A stretch of DNA of 64,000 bases from positions 22,004,175 through 22,068,174 of the forward strand of contig NC_135560.1 of NCBI RefSeq assembly GCF_964340395.1, written 5' to 3'. Shown here in pieces: positions 1 through 11,885 of the stretch. The notes beneath the pieces are model-generated. The model made no database searches. It was not told the origin of the DNA and saw only the letters and a program-made list of their open reading frames with translations. The DNA comes from Glandiceps talaboti. Its lineage: Eukaryota; Hemichordata; Enteropneusta; Spengelidae. Both the position numbers and the translations under genes were made by a program. How positions within the stretch are numbered: position 1 is the stretch's first letter; the number at the start of each line of letters is the position of its first letter.

Positions 1-2542
1 CATTCTATGGTAATGCTATGTATGGATGCCTATTCATGAAATTACTTGCATTTTATCTGCGTGGAAGTCACATTATGTTAATCGAAGGTACATGTAAATG
101 CGAATATTAGAATTGGCTGGAAAATGTGTTGCCTTATTTATACCATTGGTAGCATTAAATTGTTTCCTAAAACTTTAGGAGCAACTTAAAGGGAGATATA
201 AAGAAGATAAAATGCAGAACAGGAAAGCAGTTAAATTATAGTATTGATTTTTCGATAATAATTCCGATTTGAATCGGATCCATGTGGAGTTCAATGACCC
301 AGTTGCAGTGATCGTAATGGATGATCAGGATATCTTTCCGGTGTGCGAACCATACAAGTCGTCCATATATCGATAAGTTGAAATAAAAAAGAAATGTGGT
401 AAATGACAGCTGTAATGATAAAAAACCCACGATTGTAAATTCTAGCCACGTTATTTTGCATCTGTCTGATATATACTTTAGTTCAGATGTCTATATACGA
501 AAGCTGAATTCCATAGATTATCATATACGTAACACAATACGTAATAAGGTGACGTCATACACTTTGAGAGCCATATCACTGTCTGCATGCAACGCTTTTA
601 TATATATCACAAAATATTGATGGACGATATCAGTGATAAAACAAATTATGAACTCTGAAGACCTAAGTAGTGAAGCAATTTTAAAAAGATAAACAACTGA
701 TGTCCCCAGGGTGACAGTAAAGTGGAAATTGTACCTCAATGGAATATTTCAAGGAAATTAGAGCAAGTATAGTCACATATTTCAAATTCGCGACTTTGTT
801 AAAAAGTGAATGCCTTCTTGCGCTCGAGCTCGGGGGGGGGGGGGTGTAATCAAATGTGATGATTTCTCCGACTTCCGCCGGTAAATTTACTAATTTCATT
901 TGAATAGTATATTTAATAATATTTTCATTTAAAGATCTATATTGAGAAGTATAGCCTAGGTTAAGGTTTGTTTTGATTTTGTTTTCGAAATTGTTGCATA
1001 ACCTGTATAATTATTTTCTATTTCGAACCAGTCAATACTTCGTTGTATTTATTTCGAATATACAAATGAAACCGGATTGTCTCAACAAAACTCAACTCAA
1101 AGAGTTTCCCAAAGTTCAGACTTGATTTCGCCCTGTTAATCATAAGGCCAGTAAAATAAATTTCGAATATTAATGACGAAATGCAAATGTTTTGTGTCTA
1201 TCTAAGGCTTGATGTTCAACTATTTGACAGAAAGTTATTAATCACATTAAATGCCAAACAAATATTTTGTCTCTGGCAATATTTCACAAATTAAAAGGTC
1301 CCCTCATGATGGTCCATGATGAATAGGTCACAAAGGAAATTAACAACAAAATTGATTTTATGATGGCTTGCATCATGAAAATGTTGATTTCATTGTCACG
1401 TGATGGAATGCAGAGACATGCCCGAATGACCAAATTTAGGAATTTTCCATTATCGCTGAAATAACTACATTTCAGAATGTTAGGGGCGACTAAATTTGTT
1501 TACTTTGGGGATGGGGGGGGGGGGTTTCAGTTCAGTTCTCATCCTACAAAATTGATTTTGCTTTTAATGGATGTTTGTATCCCTCAATACAAAATATTTC
1601 AGTCTTTAAAAAATATCAAACTGACATTTGGAAGAATTTTTGCTATGGTAAGTGTCAACAAAAGAACTATTCTTTACTCAGTACATAGTGGCTTTATATT
1701 CATAACATTACGATACCACTACATACTGATTTGAAATTGATTGTGCGGTTTGAAGCAATTTTCAATTTTGGCCAAAACTTATATTGCTTTTGTTCCCTGT
1801 CTCTAAGTCATCATAACGTCAGCGCTGTAATGTGAAAGAACAAAAAAGATATAGAATATTTGATGGACACACTTGAATAACGTATGCAATGGTCTTCCTA
1901 GAACACTACAGAACACAGCAGTTGAGTGACAAAAGGTGTAGCTAATTCGAATCAAGGTCAGGGGTCAACTTCTTGTCACACCAAAATCATATTCTCACTA
2001 TCACTTTCAGGAACTGAGAAAAACAAGCACAATGGCAGGGTACAAAAAAGGAAATGAATGGGGTACTGGTTTGATATTGAGTTAGTGTTTAGAAACGATT
2101 ATTTTCAGTGCATGTTGACCTTGAACTTGGCTGCATAACCCGTTAAGAGTCTAAATATCTATGACTGTTGTAGTGATGCAATACTGTATAAACGCAAAAT
2201 CGCTATAGAATTATTAGGCAAACTTTAAGATTGTACATTGTGATGAAGGTTTGATATTATAAATGAGTATTTCGCTTTTCAAGTCATGATTTTTCCTAAC
2301 GGTCATGCGCGATATTTGCATGAACATATCATGGAATCAGCGCATAGTTTTAATTTTCCATGGCATGTGATAACGGTGGTATTGCCCACTAGACTAGATT
2401 TTGGCCGAGCGCCATCCCAATTACTGCGCACGTCATTTATTCAACTTACTGTTGCCAGACGTTGATTAGCTACTGTCCCCAACCTTGCATGTTATAAGTG
2501 TGGTGAGATCGATCGTACGGTATTTAACATTCGCTTATACGG
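1..2542. other. Gene-free AT-rich stretch
   Basis: No exon-like open frame with splice signals is visible. It contains a G run of about 13 at 831-844, a G run inside a dispersed repeat at about 1515, and, just before the orphan exon at 2543, a more CG-containing 150 bases with TATA-like stretches (around 2491 and 2521) that could be a promoter. Short open frames here are chance frames. Confidence 0.5.
1486..1772 (+). repeat. Dispersed repeat, copy 1 (partner at 20095-20330)
   Basis: This stretch runs from a G-rich head through a shared block ending near TACTGATTTGAAATTGATTG. It matches, with divergence, the segment at 20095-20330 in the same orientation: both have a G-rich start, a middle with AAAAGAGCTA/AAAAGAACTA-like text, and the same 3' block followed by GCAATTTT. 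The copy number elsewhere in the genome is unknown. The family is not recognised. Confidence 0.5.
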
Positions 2543-2637
2543 ATGGCAAACAATACAAACACGGGAATGGCGATCACAAGATATCTGTATATACTGTCTG
2601 CATTCCTGCTCGTTATAGTTAGTGGTTTTAATGAAAG
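2543..2637 (+). CDS. Orphan signal-peptide first exon, gene unknown
   Basis: An ATG opens 31 codons plus two bases, ending at an excellent splice donor (AAAG|GTAAGT). The peptide has a polar N-terminus with an internal second Met (residue 9), a Thr-Arg pair, then a hydrophobic core (YLYILSAFLLVIVSG) and a plausible signal cleavage after Ser-Gly. This is the shape of a first coding exon of a secreted or membrane protein. The exon ends in phase 2, so it cannot splice in frame onto the phase-1 acceptor of the receptor's exon 2 at 42536, and that gene has its own signal-peptide exon. I could not find a convincing phase-2 partner exon downstream. It may be the start of another gene whose remaining exons are small or lie outside what I can recognise, or a chance frame. 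The two ATGs are in the same frame; the first is taken by convention. Confidence 0.4.
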
Positions 2638-3536
2638 GTAAGTTACAGCCAATATCGCTTTCTACATTGGCAATTTTATTTTTATTTTTCGTTTTCGATA
2701 GTTTTTAAGAATATGTTACATGACAGTCAACATAAAGCATGATCAAAGCAGAGACAATTTGTAGTCTAGCATATTTTAATACTTTGATCGAACTGTTAAT
2801 GAACGGTAAGTCTTCCAAGTAAGTAGTTGTCATAACATTAAATAACCTTCGTCATTGTATTATCGTGGTAAATACATTTACATAAGGTCTACGGAGCTAA
2901 ATTTACTACATTATGTCTCAGACCACGAACGATTTGTTAGTGGTCTGAGATTAAGCTAACATGACTTTTAACGCATGCTGGTAGCGATGAAAATTCGTAA
3001 TGATCTCCATTATTTTACTTCAATATAGTCTTATCTCATTTACATAATTAATCTATATTATTTTCTGAACAAATTCATTTTCGATAAATCTGTATTAAAA
3101 AAGGCACCAATAAATCAGTTGAGATGAAATGTTTTCATCGTGGAAATTCGTATTTTACGGATAACCTGATCGTCACATTTACATTCAATCAAATGCTGTC
3201 ATGCTGTTAAGAAGATTTCCGGGTTGATTTGCCGTGAAAAGATATTCCTTCAAGGTGCCACTTATCCAGATTCCAATGACGCCACATTAGAATGCAACTA
3301 ACTAAATAACTAAATTAACTAAATAAACATCAATTTGTCGGCCAATTTGTAGGTTTCTTTGTCTGTACTGTAACATTACAAATCATATGACACGTTTCAA
3401 CAATTGTATGAAGATATCTACTTATCACCTGTACATACAGCTAATAAACCCACACTAGCTATTCCTACAAATCTGTCACAGACGACAGACTATTCCAGTT
3501 CAAGGCCACTTGATAAACATACTATTTTTGCTACGT
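2638..3536. other. No gene seen
   Basis: AT-rich sequence after the orphan exon's donor. I see no exon, repeat array or recognisable element. Confidence 0.4.
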
Positions 3537-3624
3537 CATTTATACATGGAATAACACAGTAACGGACAAGTAATGCTGTAATACATTTATACATGGAATA
3601 ACACAGTAACGGACAAGTAATGCT
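3537..3624 (+). repeat. 47-bp tandem duplication, second copy interrupted
   Basis: Copy 1 is 3537-3583. Copy 2 begins at 3584 with the same CATTTATACATGGAATAACA start and is identical until TAATGCT at 3618-3624, where a small TIR element interrupts it. The copy resumes after the element with TAATGCTGTAATA at 3739. Copy 1 therefore shows the uninterrupted sequence. Confidence 0.85.
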
Positions 3625-3737
3625 CATTCTCGCAAACCAGAGCTGTTATTTCCGCTACACTTCGAAATAGTAGTAGGTCCAGTAGGGACCGGCCCGTTAA
3701 GAACGGTACCGTAAAACGGTCGTGGTTTGCGACAATG
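3625..3737. mobile_element. hAT-like MITE, 113 bp, with near-perfect 8-bp target duplication
   Basis: The ends are inverted repeats: CATTCTCGCAAACCA on the left and the complement of TGGTTTGCGACAATG on the right, differing at one of 15 positions. The flanks are GTAATGCT (3617-3624) and CTAATGCT (3738-3745), an 8-bp duplication with one mismatch. The interrupted tandem copy next door gives the empty site directly. An 8-bp duplication and CA-starting ends fit the hAT superfamily. The element is non-coding, so it depends on a transposase in trans. Confidence 0.7.
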
Positions 3738-3745
3738 CTAATGCT

Positions 3746-5047
3746 GTAATATATTAATAGATGCTAAAATATTACACTTTCAAAAAGATAGAAGTATACA
3801 TTGTGTACTTTTTTTATTACATATCTTGTATTTTTGACAGTCGCTATCAAAATTATGCTAGAACCGAATAGAAGTTGTACTCGTTGACTTAAAAAAACGA
3901 CGACCACCCCCGTCCCCCAACCTCCATGGAAGCACTGGCGTCAGAAGAATCATCCTTGTTGTAGTCAAACTCAGAATGAAAAAAATACAGTTTATTGACA
4001 AATCCTTCGAACCAGGATATGATTGGACTGTTTGAATATATTCGAAAACTTTAATTTTGAAATCATAATGTAAATACTAGTACTGTGTTCAGGGTCTGTG
4101 TTTGTAACTCAATACACTGCAAAACGCTAAAAATGTGTAAAAAGTTTGTTATTGTACGTACAATAACACACATTTTACACATTTATTAATCTTTGAAAAT
4201 TTGTTGTAATTTAGTGAGTTACAAAGAAGGACTTGGCATGTATTGTTTCATATTGGTTTTTCAAATAGGAAGCCATGATAAAACTGTTTTGTAAATTCAA
4301 AATTCAAAATAAATAACAAGACTTCATCTATATGGTCACTCATCCATATAATCAACCTGCATAAACCACTTTCAAACTATTTTCTAGAGTAAAGCTGAAT
4401 GTTGACATCGAATCGTTCATGTATTAAGTGCGAACACCCAAAATTTAAACCAATTAGTAAGTTTATGTGTTACGTATGTAGAATTATACTAGAAGGACTT
4501 GTAATATGCAGCAACGATTAGCCACTAGAAATGTAATAAACTCAGTAATCAGCGATTTCTATGGCCCGCTGTCTTGTCATTTAGGCTGTGTGGTTTTATT
4601 TTGCATTTGTTGCAAATCCCGTCCCCAAATGTAATTGGAAGTCATGTCGGCTAGTCATGCCCTTAATGAACCGGTATTAGTCTCATTGTGTCGCGTGGCT
4701 TAGTACATTGTAATCCACATTTCATGTTCAACATTGTTGTTATTCAATTTCATGATGGCTTTATTTAGTTTTCCAGAACCTGTTCTATAACAAACAGAAT
4801 CATTGGCTACCCAATAGACATATTTCACTCTATTCAACCCAATAAAAATAAATATTATAAATATGTAATAATTTAAAAGTAATGATAGACATATGGAAAT
4901 ATGTAAGTATGTAAAGATATGACATTTCATTGAAAAGCATTAACGAAATTAAGGTTACGTGGTGACCACAATGACTGGGTTTGACTAGAGCTAACGAACC
5001 TACCAGCTGATGTATTTATGTAGTTGCCTGTACATCTGTATGTATAA
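3746..5047. other. No gene seen
   Basis: AT-rich, with no supported exon. A short inverted repeat with TTGTACGTACAA at its centre lies near 4148-4165. Nothing else is recognised. Confidence 0.4.
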
Positions 5048-5750
5048 GGGGGCCTTCAGTAATTACAGGGGGCGGGGGAAACTGGTGTGTCACTTTTTAC
5101 AAATCGGTTCTTGGCTCATTATATTGTCTACGTTTGCATTATTTTTGTGATCTTGGAAACCCATCGATGCCACATCGGTTAAGGTTAGGGCTAGGATTAG
5201 GTACCGTAGTATCAGACCATGTCAATCAAATCACTGCTGACAGCCTTGTTAATTGTCATTTGTGTTATAAGGAGAGAAGTGGGTCTCACAGGAGTGAAAC
5301 GAAAACAGTTGGGTATGAAATTAGGGGTAATGTTACGGGAGATGTTGGCCTCGGCACCGACAATGTCAGGAGTGTGCCCATCTATTATTTGGGAGTTAAT
5401 GTTCTGGCTTTCAGCTCATCCGGTATTGATTAATGCGGTATTACTTTCATACAAATTCCCTGCATTAGGCAGTAGTTGGGAAATAATCAATGTCTTTATA
5501 ATTTTCAACGTGGTCACTGGTGGCAGTGGTGGGTTTAAGTCCTTTAAACCACTGATTCTGGGATAAGTGTCCTTTTCCATGTCTGACAGCACTGTAGCCA
5601 CGTTCTTGGAGGAAGGTCTTGTTTTAGAGGAAGGAAATTGGGATGGCCACTTTTAAATAACACGACGGAATCGAGGGAGTGTCATATTTTAGGGAACAGT
5701 TCGCCACTGATTCCCCCGGCCCTCACCTTGTATAATTATTGATGGCTCCC
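5048..5750. mobile_element. PIF/Harbinger-like non-autonomous TIR element, 703 bp
   Basis: The left end reads GGGGGCCTTCAGTAATTAC. The complement of the right end reads GGGAGCCATCAATAATTAT, agreeing at most positions over about 19 bp and continuing into a shared G-rich block. Both sides are flanked by TAA (5045-5047 and 5751-5753). A 3-bp TWA duplication with GGG-starting ends is the known signature of PIF/Harbinger elements. The interior has overlapping frames up to 115 codons but no recognisable DDE transposase or Myb/SANT protein, and includes a degenerate TTAGGG-like patch at about 5177-5200. It shares terminal sequence with the larger element at 19158-21794. Confidence 0.6.
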
Positions 5751-5753
5751 TAA

Positions 5754-7329
5754 GCAAATATATCCTATTTAATGAGTCAGACGTAGATAATATGGCATAA
5801 TTGATAGCACCTATGCTGTTCACTTGCCATTCTATCAATGTATAGTGTGATTGATAAGATGTTTGTTATCCGGTATGAAAGGAAAAATCGACAGTATGAA
5901 TTTATAATAATGTCAGTACGATATGAAGGTTACATGACAATACCCCTGAGATATGGTGTTTTAACCTGTCTGAGCTATGGGAATAGTTAGTTTTATTTTA
6001 TTTTGTTGCATTTTTTGAGTAGATATATGAAAACTGTAAGTACCAAGAGAATAAAACTCGTCCTTATTATTATTTTGTGATTATTCGATCGAGGGACGCC
6101 TTAATACTTGATATTTTTTGTCTTGAAATATATTTTAATGACATCCTGTTATTGCTGCAACAGTATGTCTCTTAGGCTGTCATTGAGCTTTGTTGTTGGA
6201 AAATTACTAAAAACAACATTAAATATAAATTTCGTATTCGAAAATGATGACTTGAGTCGTGTTAATTAACCTGATGGGAATGCTGCACAATTTTAAGACA
6301 TTGCCTATAATGCACACTGTGCAGGCAACAGAGTACCCTTGCGTAAAAGGGCAGATGGCGATGTGTATCACATGTAAAACGGATTCTCATTCAAATGCAT
6401 ATCACAAGATAACATACAAACTATATACTGTAGCTAATACAACTTGGACTTTACGCTATGCTCTACCTACACGTTGCAATAGGGAACTTACAATCCAGAC
6501 TGAGCATGCTCAGACGCAAAGGACTATGGGATTATCTGTGGTTATCGTAATATAATCTGGAGCTACTGATAAAATAAACCTCCCACAATGGTCAGGGTGA
6601 TTATGAATTGATTATTTGTGGTTACAAAAATGTAACGTTATTGTTTACAATACTATTTCATTAGTATTAATTATCACATTTCCCATGATGCAACATTCAA
6701 CATGGCGGGTTTACAAGTTCCCTATTAACGGACTTCTCAATGTGCCAGGAATTATGCACTTAATTTCTACACAACAAACATTTCACACGATAAAACTATA
6801 CATATGCGTTGACAAAATATACTAGAATTATGGTTCAAATATGCTGAAACTGTATAATTTTGCAAATGTCAAATCAGTTGTATTCTTGAGAATATGAAAC
6901 CAGAGTGTTCTAGTTATTAAAAGGAATGCGTTTTTAGGTTACACTTACTTACAAGTGAGAACGTCCACTATACTATAGTAGGTACGTAAACTAAGAGAAC
7001 TGTTGGATGCGATTAGACTCAAAGTGTAATACATACGACTTGTCTCATATTGACATTGATATTCAATACATGGTTCCACGGTTCGACTGTAATACTCATC
7101 AACCAAACATTAGAACTTCTCACTTGGTCGTACCAAACTCATTACACGTTTAGTAATTGATTTATCACTTACTAATTGTGTCATTTGTCGCGCTCTTTAT
7201 CGACAATAAGAGAACTTAAGAAGGACCACTGTTATTTATGATAATCACCAGAAAGGCTAATTCTACTACGTCTGCGAATTTTGATAAAGTTTTACTGGGC
7301 AAGTCACTACAGCCCTACACAATTTGCAT
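5754..7329. other. No gene seen
   Basis: AT-rich sequence with no exon-like frame. The longest open stretch, near 6259-6555, has no coding-like composition or family match that I recognise. Confidence 0.4.
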
Positions 7330-7440
7330 CCAGTATTCGATAATAGTGATGTGTAGTGACAGGCCAATCAAAGCCAATGGCTCAACATTTTTGTATTGAT
7401 TGAAAATGTCGCTGTGGCTGTTATCTAACACCTGAGACTC
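7330..7440 (+). repeat. Dispersed repeat, copy A (partner 13561-13671)
   Basis: It shares GTATTCGATAATAGTGATGT at the start and CTAACACCTGAGACT at the end with 13561-13671, in the same orientation and at nearly the same length, with about a quarter of the interior changed. The element family is not recognised. Confidence 0.65.
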
Positions 7441-9399
7441 TCGTTTTACATGTCGATTTCAGTGAACCTGAAACCATCATTACGAAATGTGCACAAGTTT
7501 GTGATTCTACAATTTCTAACAAGAAACACAGTTAATTCATTTAGCAGTAAACCACACTCTGGGGATGGTAACCCCCGATGTTTTGACCAGTTGACGACAC
7601 ATACTTACATTTATGGAATCAACTGTCCAAAACGATGTATACCGGGGGGGGGGGGGGTTATTGCTATTATATACTATACACGAAACCTTTTATAAATACT
7701 GTAAAACAAACTGCATTTTGGAATGGAAATGAAGTGCTGGACTGGTATAGAGTGACGATGGTTTAGAGTAAGCATCGTACAGTTGTAGGGCTTTGGATAT
7801 CTTATTCGCTTCCCCCAGCCAGGGAAAATATTAGTGGAAGACTTAGCTATATATAGTTTTGTGCAGGCGATCGACGGTAAGTATATGGCGGCCATGATAG
7901 ATGCAGATGACAGTGATCAAAATATGAAGTATATTATCATTCAGGGCAGCTTAGAGTCATGTAAATTGTGCATATATCACTATTTTAGACGTGTTAGTTG
8001 TTGGATGTCTTGACCAATCAGATCTTTCGATTTGCACCATCAAAATACTAGTAAATATACATGTAATACTGTGTATTTTATTTGTATTGGTCAAAAGAGA
8101 TAAACGAATGACATCATTTTTTGTAAACCTACTTGAATGTATGTATATTAGGAGATATCACACTGCGTACACACACGATAAACATATAGTTGCTTTTTAA
8201 AGGTGAGCACATTCTCACTTTGATTATATATGGTTAGAATACATTCGCTCTCGCATTAGTAAATTTGTCATTTGTGCTAGGAATTTACTTCTAAACTTAA
8301 CGACATCGTGATACGACTTTAAAATGACAAATTTAATGACTTTAAAATAACAAATTTAATGGCTGATAACTTTCTAAGAGTCCCTGTGCAACGTTTAATA
8401 CCCCGTATATTTCGAGAACGCCACGTGAATGCACCAAAAGACAAAGGTCACACACTCGCAAACTCACTAACGAAAATCACGAAGGCTGTGATAGTTGATT
8501 GCTCTGTAAATAACTTGTACTTGAACAGCTTTATTTTCAGAAATTACCGATAGTAAAGCACTATATATCTATTGAAAACACGGTTTATGTTGAATTAGTA
8601 TATGTGAATATTTATGGTGAGTTACTGAAAATGCAATAGTTTTCATGTACATTACAGTCTCATATGAATAGCTGCAATCAGTTAACTTTCAACTTTAAAA
8701 GGGTGCCACAAGACACGATCCAAAATAATGAATATTTTATCGTTTATACCAATACAGTAGCATAAAATCTTAATATCATACTGTTTTTTATCGGCATTTT
8801 TTTGCTTCAATTAAACCTAAGAAGTTCAACAAGTTTCATTTACTGAAAGATGATCACAAGCAGTGACTTCCACGCAACCACACTCTTGATATCCCACGGG
8901 ATAGATATGTTGATTTTTTGTATCTCGTGGGTATAGTAGCGTCTCTGTATAATTTGCTTGTGGTATTCAGAGTGACGCCAACATACTTCAATGTAAAGAC
9001 AAGCTAACAATGTCAATTAAGACTATTCTTACGTATGGATTATATGTATAGATGAGTTTGCTATGATGTTTAAATTCCCGCATAATAATAGCAACTCTTA
9101 AATGTCTGTTTGGTATCAAGTGCATGAGTTGAATAAAATAATTTCAAAAAAAGACTGGTATAAATTCTATGAAAAGTCTAAAGATAGATTTTTTATCATG
9201 AATTAAAAATTGGAATGACTGAACTATTATGTAAGTAGTCAGACGTTTTCCTTCCTCTTGCAATATGGAATTCTTACGCTTCAACAATTATTGCATAGTG
9301 TTCTTGTTAGAAGAATCAGTCCAACTACAACTATTGAAGTCACAAGTGGAGAGCTGGAACACACCCGGACCATGTGTGTGAAATAAATAAAACGCGGCG
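7441..9399. other. No gene seen; small repeats only
   Basis: It contains a G run of 13 at about 7646-7658, a direct duplication of about 20 bp at 8316-8361 (ACTTTAAAATGACAAATTTA and its near copy), and an imperfect hairpin at about 8889-8937 built on TATCCCACGGGATA and TATCTCGTGGGTATA. No supported coding exon. Confidence 0.4.
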
Positions 9400-9600
9400 G
9401 TTCAACTGGTCTCCGATCTTCAATTTGATCTTTACTTTTATTTTAAAACACCAACGTTTCGGCGACGCACAAGTCGCCTTCCTCAGGGTGAGCACTTAGA
9501 AGGAGCAGGCGAAAAACACTCTGTCTGGGCTGAAGTGCTGAGTTGAAGTGATGGGCTGAATTGCGTTCATACTATGAAATGCCATCCTTTGTTCACTAAA
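9400..9600 (-). mobile_element. Probable Penelope-like retroelement tail
   Basis: The segment CCAACGTTTCGGCGACGCAC followed by AAGTCGCCTTCCTCAGGGTG is a recurrent signature of Penelope-like element ends in many marine animal genomes, where the minus strand carries a hammerhead-type core. No reverse transcriptase or GIY-YIG frame is present, so this is a short, truncated or solo terminal fragment. Boundaries are approximate. The family assignment is from memory of the signature, not from an alignment. Confidence 0.45.
9456..9486 (-). ncRNA. Hammerhead-ribozyme-like core
   Basis: Read on the minus strand, CTGAGGA (9486-9480, matching CUGANGA) is followed by one unpaired A, a perfect 6-bp stem GGCGAC/GTCGCC (9478-9473 with 9466-9461) closed by a 6-base loop, and then GAAAC (9460-9456). 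These are the conserved core boxes around stem II of a hammerhead ribozyme. The extra A next to stem II is unusual. I could not establish stems I and III or the cleavage site, so activity is not implied. Penelope-like elements are known to carry such motifs. Confidence 0.45.
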
Positions 9601-11684
9601 TAATGTAAAGGCAAAATTAACAATATGATTTTCCGAATAGCTGTACCTTAATATGTAGTTCGGTATAGATACTTGTTGTTTCTGATTTTCACAGCATTAA
9701 TTTGTATGACATTTTCTCAAAGTAGTTCATTTAAATAAAACGTTAATATTCAGGTAGGTACACTCTAGCTAGGGTCAGATCATCCAATCTGGGGACTTTG
9801 GTCTATGTATTTACCTTTTCAAAATTTGGTAAGAGATCAAGAGAACAAATAAAGATTCTCCCTTCGCCCATTTCAGACGATACGTAATTCGATGACTATC
9901 GAGGTAGTAGTTGAAACCTGGGGCGATATACATGAATGTTATCAACGAAACATTTGTTGAAGAGACGATGGTTAAACCTCATGTTTCAATATATGATCGT
10001 GACGAGTGACGCCTGCTAATCATCTAATCATCCAGGCAGTGTGCCATCAGATTATGATTGTACCCTTTCGGGTCGTATGCTTGTGTTAGGTCATTTTTAA
10101 TTAACTTTTCCAATTTGCAAACGTTATCTAACAGGGCAAAGCGAATTCTCAGCTGCCTTGTGAAAACACATCTTGCATTAATCACCAATATCGTGAAAAA
10201 CAGATGGAATTATTACTGAATCACATAACCGTGTGGTCGGTTTGAAAAGAAAAGTGAGTTGTAAAAAAGAACTGAATCCTGGGATTACATTATATAGTTT
10301 GGTCAATACTAAGCTGATAGTTGAGGTTGAATTTGAACCGCTGTACGCATCAAGCAAATAGTGATTTCGGCTCTACATCCGTTTGACCCGATGTATGATG
10401 TATAGTTGCTAATAATTAGGGTACATTCAACTCTAGGACAATGAAATGCAGGCTGAGCGCAGAGCCTACGACTAAACAAACGTTTGTTCTATCAAGCAGA
10501 AATCAAACAATGAGAGTTTAATGACTTGAAGTTAGCATTGAGAATTAAACATCAGTGCAGTGTAATGACACCAACATAAATAACAACAATGAAAGAAGGA
10601 GTACATTCTGTCGAGTTTATATTTGATGGTGTTCCTATTTTTGTCTCAAACCTGTAACAAAAAGTAAACAATCAATCATATTATGGGTACAGGAGTCTAT
10701 GCATATAACCGTCGACGGGACAATGTTATATATGCTTTGCTGGTATCTGCCAAGTATTTGTTTATCATCGTTACATGCGATTCCTTCAATTAAATCTATA
10801 ATTAAAAAAACAAAAACAAATAGCGATGTACAACCCCAACAAAACTTAATTTTACATTAACGGAGTGTGTCTCACAAGGAAAACTGGCAAACTTGATACT
10901 TTTTGTTATTTAGCAAAACATTGCTAAATTAATTGATGTCGTTTAATACAACATTTGATGAAACTTTTGAAGCTATTTTTGTGCTCCTCTAAAGTAGTGG
11001 ATACAAGAAAATATAAAATGCACGGTTAAAAAGGGCATGCAAATTTAGAGTGTAATAGGGTTAAAGTGCATGCAAATTTAGAGTGGAATATGACTTCCAG
11101 TCTCCACTACCGTGTCTATTTTATGTGTCTAGGGCACCCGGAAGTAGAGGTGTCTTCTTATAAACCGCACTAACCGTGTTTCTAGTTTGAAACCAGCGTC
11201 TTGGAATGTATTAAGCTTATACTTTGACTTACAAGACAAGGAGACGGATTATCGTTGTTTGCTTTCAGGAAATAATCAAATGTGAAGGAGATAAAGTGCA
11301 TTATGATTAAACCAACCCTGGCACTATGAGTAGCAGACAGATCCATCATCTACCTGCCATTGATCGATGAATCTATCAGATGCCACAGTGTTAAACTGTT
11401 GCATACAATATCTATGTATGCATCTAGGTTACATTCATCCCAGCTGCCATGTCTGGCTGAGTTGCATTGGTGTAAATTCTGAAAAGTTTTACCCTTTAGA
11501 GTTGTTTAATATAAAATGCCACTGGCTTAATAAGATTGTTCGTGGCTGTATAACTTTCAAATCTAAATTTTGTGCATAGTAATTTGTAGTATCTTTCAAC
11601 GTGTCCGCAATTCTTTCATTCTATAAAGTAAAATAATAGGTGTGAGAATGTCCTTAATAGTAATATTCTGAAATATCAATATAA
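9601..11684. other. No gene seen
   Basis: AT-rich. A roughly 30-bp direct duplication containing GCATGCAAATTTAGAGTG sits at about 11035-11095. No coding exon is supported. Confidence 0.4.
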
Positions 11685-11885
11685 TGAGTTGTCGGTGGCC
11701 GAGCTTGTATGCCCTTACCACTACTGTCTAGATTCGAACCCGCCAAGAGGCGAATAGGTTTAATTCCCACATCTCTATGTAATAAGCTTAAGGGGGATGG
11801 TCGGCTTGACCCTACGGAACAACGCAAGTTTTTCTCAGCTGCTCCGGTTTCCCCCTGCTTTAACACTTGGGCACTGTACAAGTGG
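11685..11885 (+). mobile_element. tRNA-derived SINE (class II tRNA-like head)
   Basis: The head begins GTCGGTGGCCGAGC, resembling the A-box region of Leu/Ser tRNAs. About 60 bases later comes GGTTTAATTCCCAC, a decayed B box, at the spacing expected of a tRNA with a long variable arm. The body that follows (AAGTTTTTCTCAGCTGCTCC and a C-rich stretch) is of a type common in invertebrate SINEs. The tRNA part is too degenerate to be a functional tRNA gene. Boundaries are approximate. Confidence 0.5.

Noticed and set aside
5177-5200. TTAGGG-like interstitial telomere sequence
   Set aside because: Only a few degenerate units inside a TIR element; too short to call.
5134-5566. Overlapping 99- and 115-codon frames as a transposase
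   Set aside because: No DDE triad, helix-turn-helix or SANT pattern; they overlap each other inside a short TIR element.
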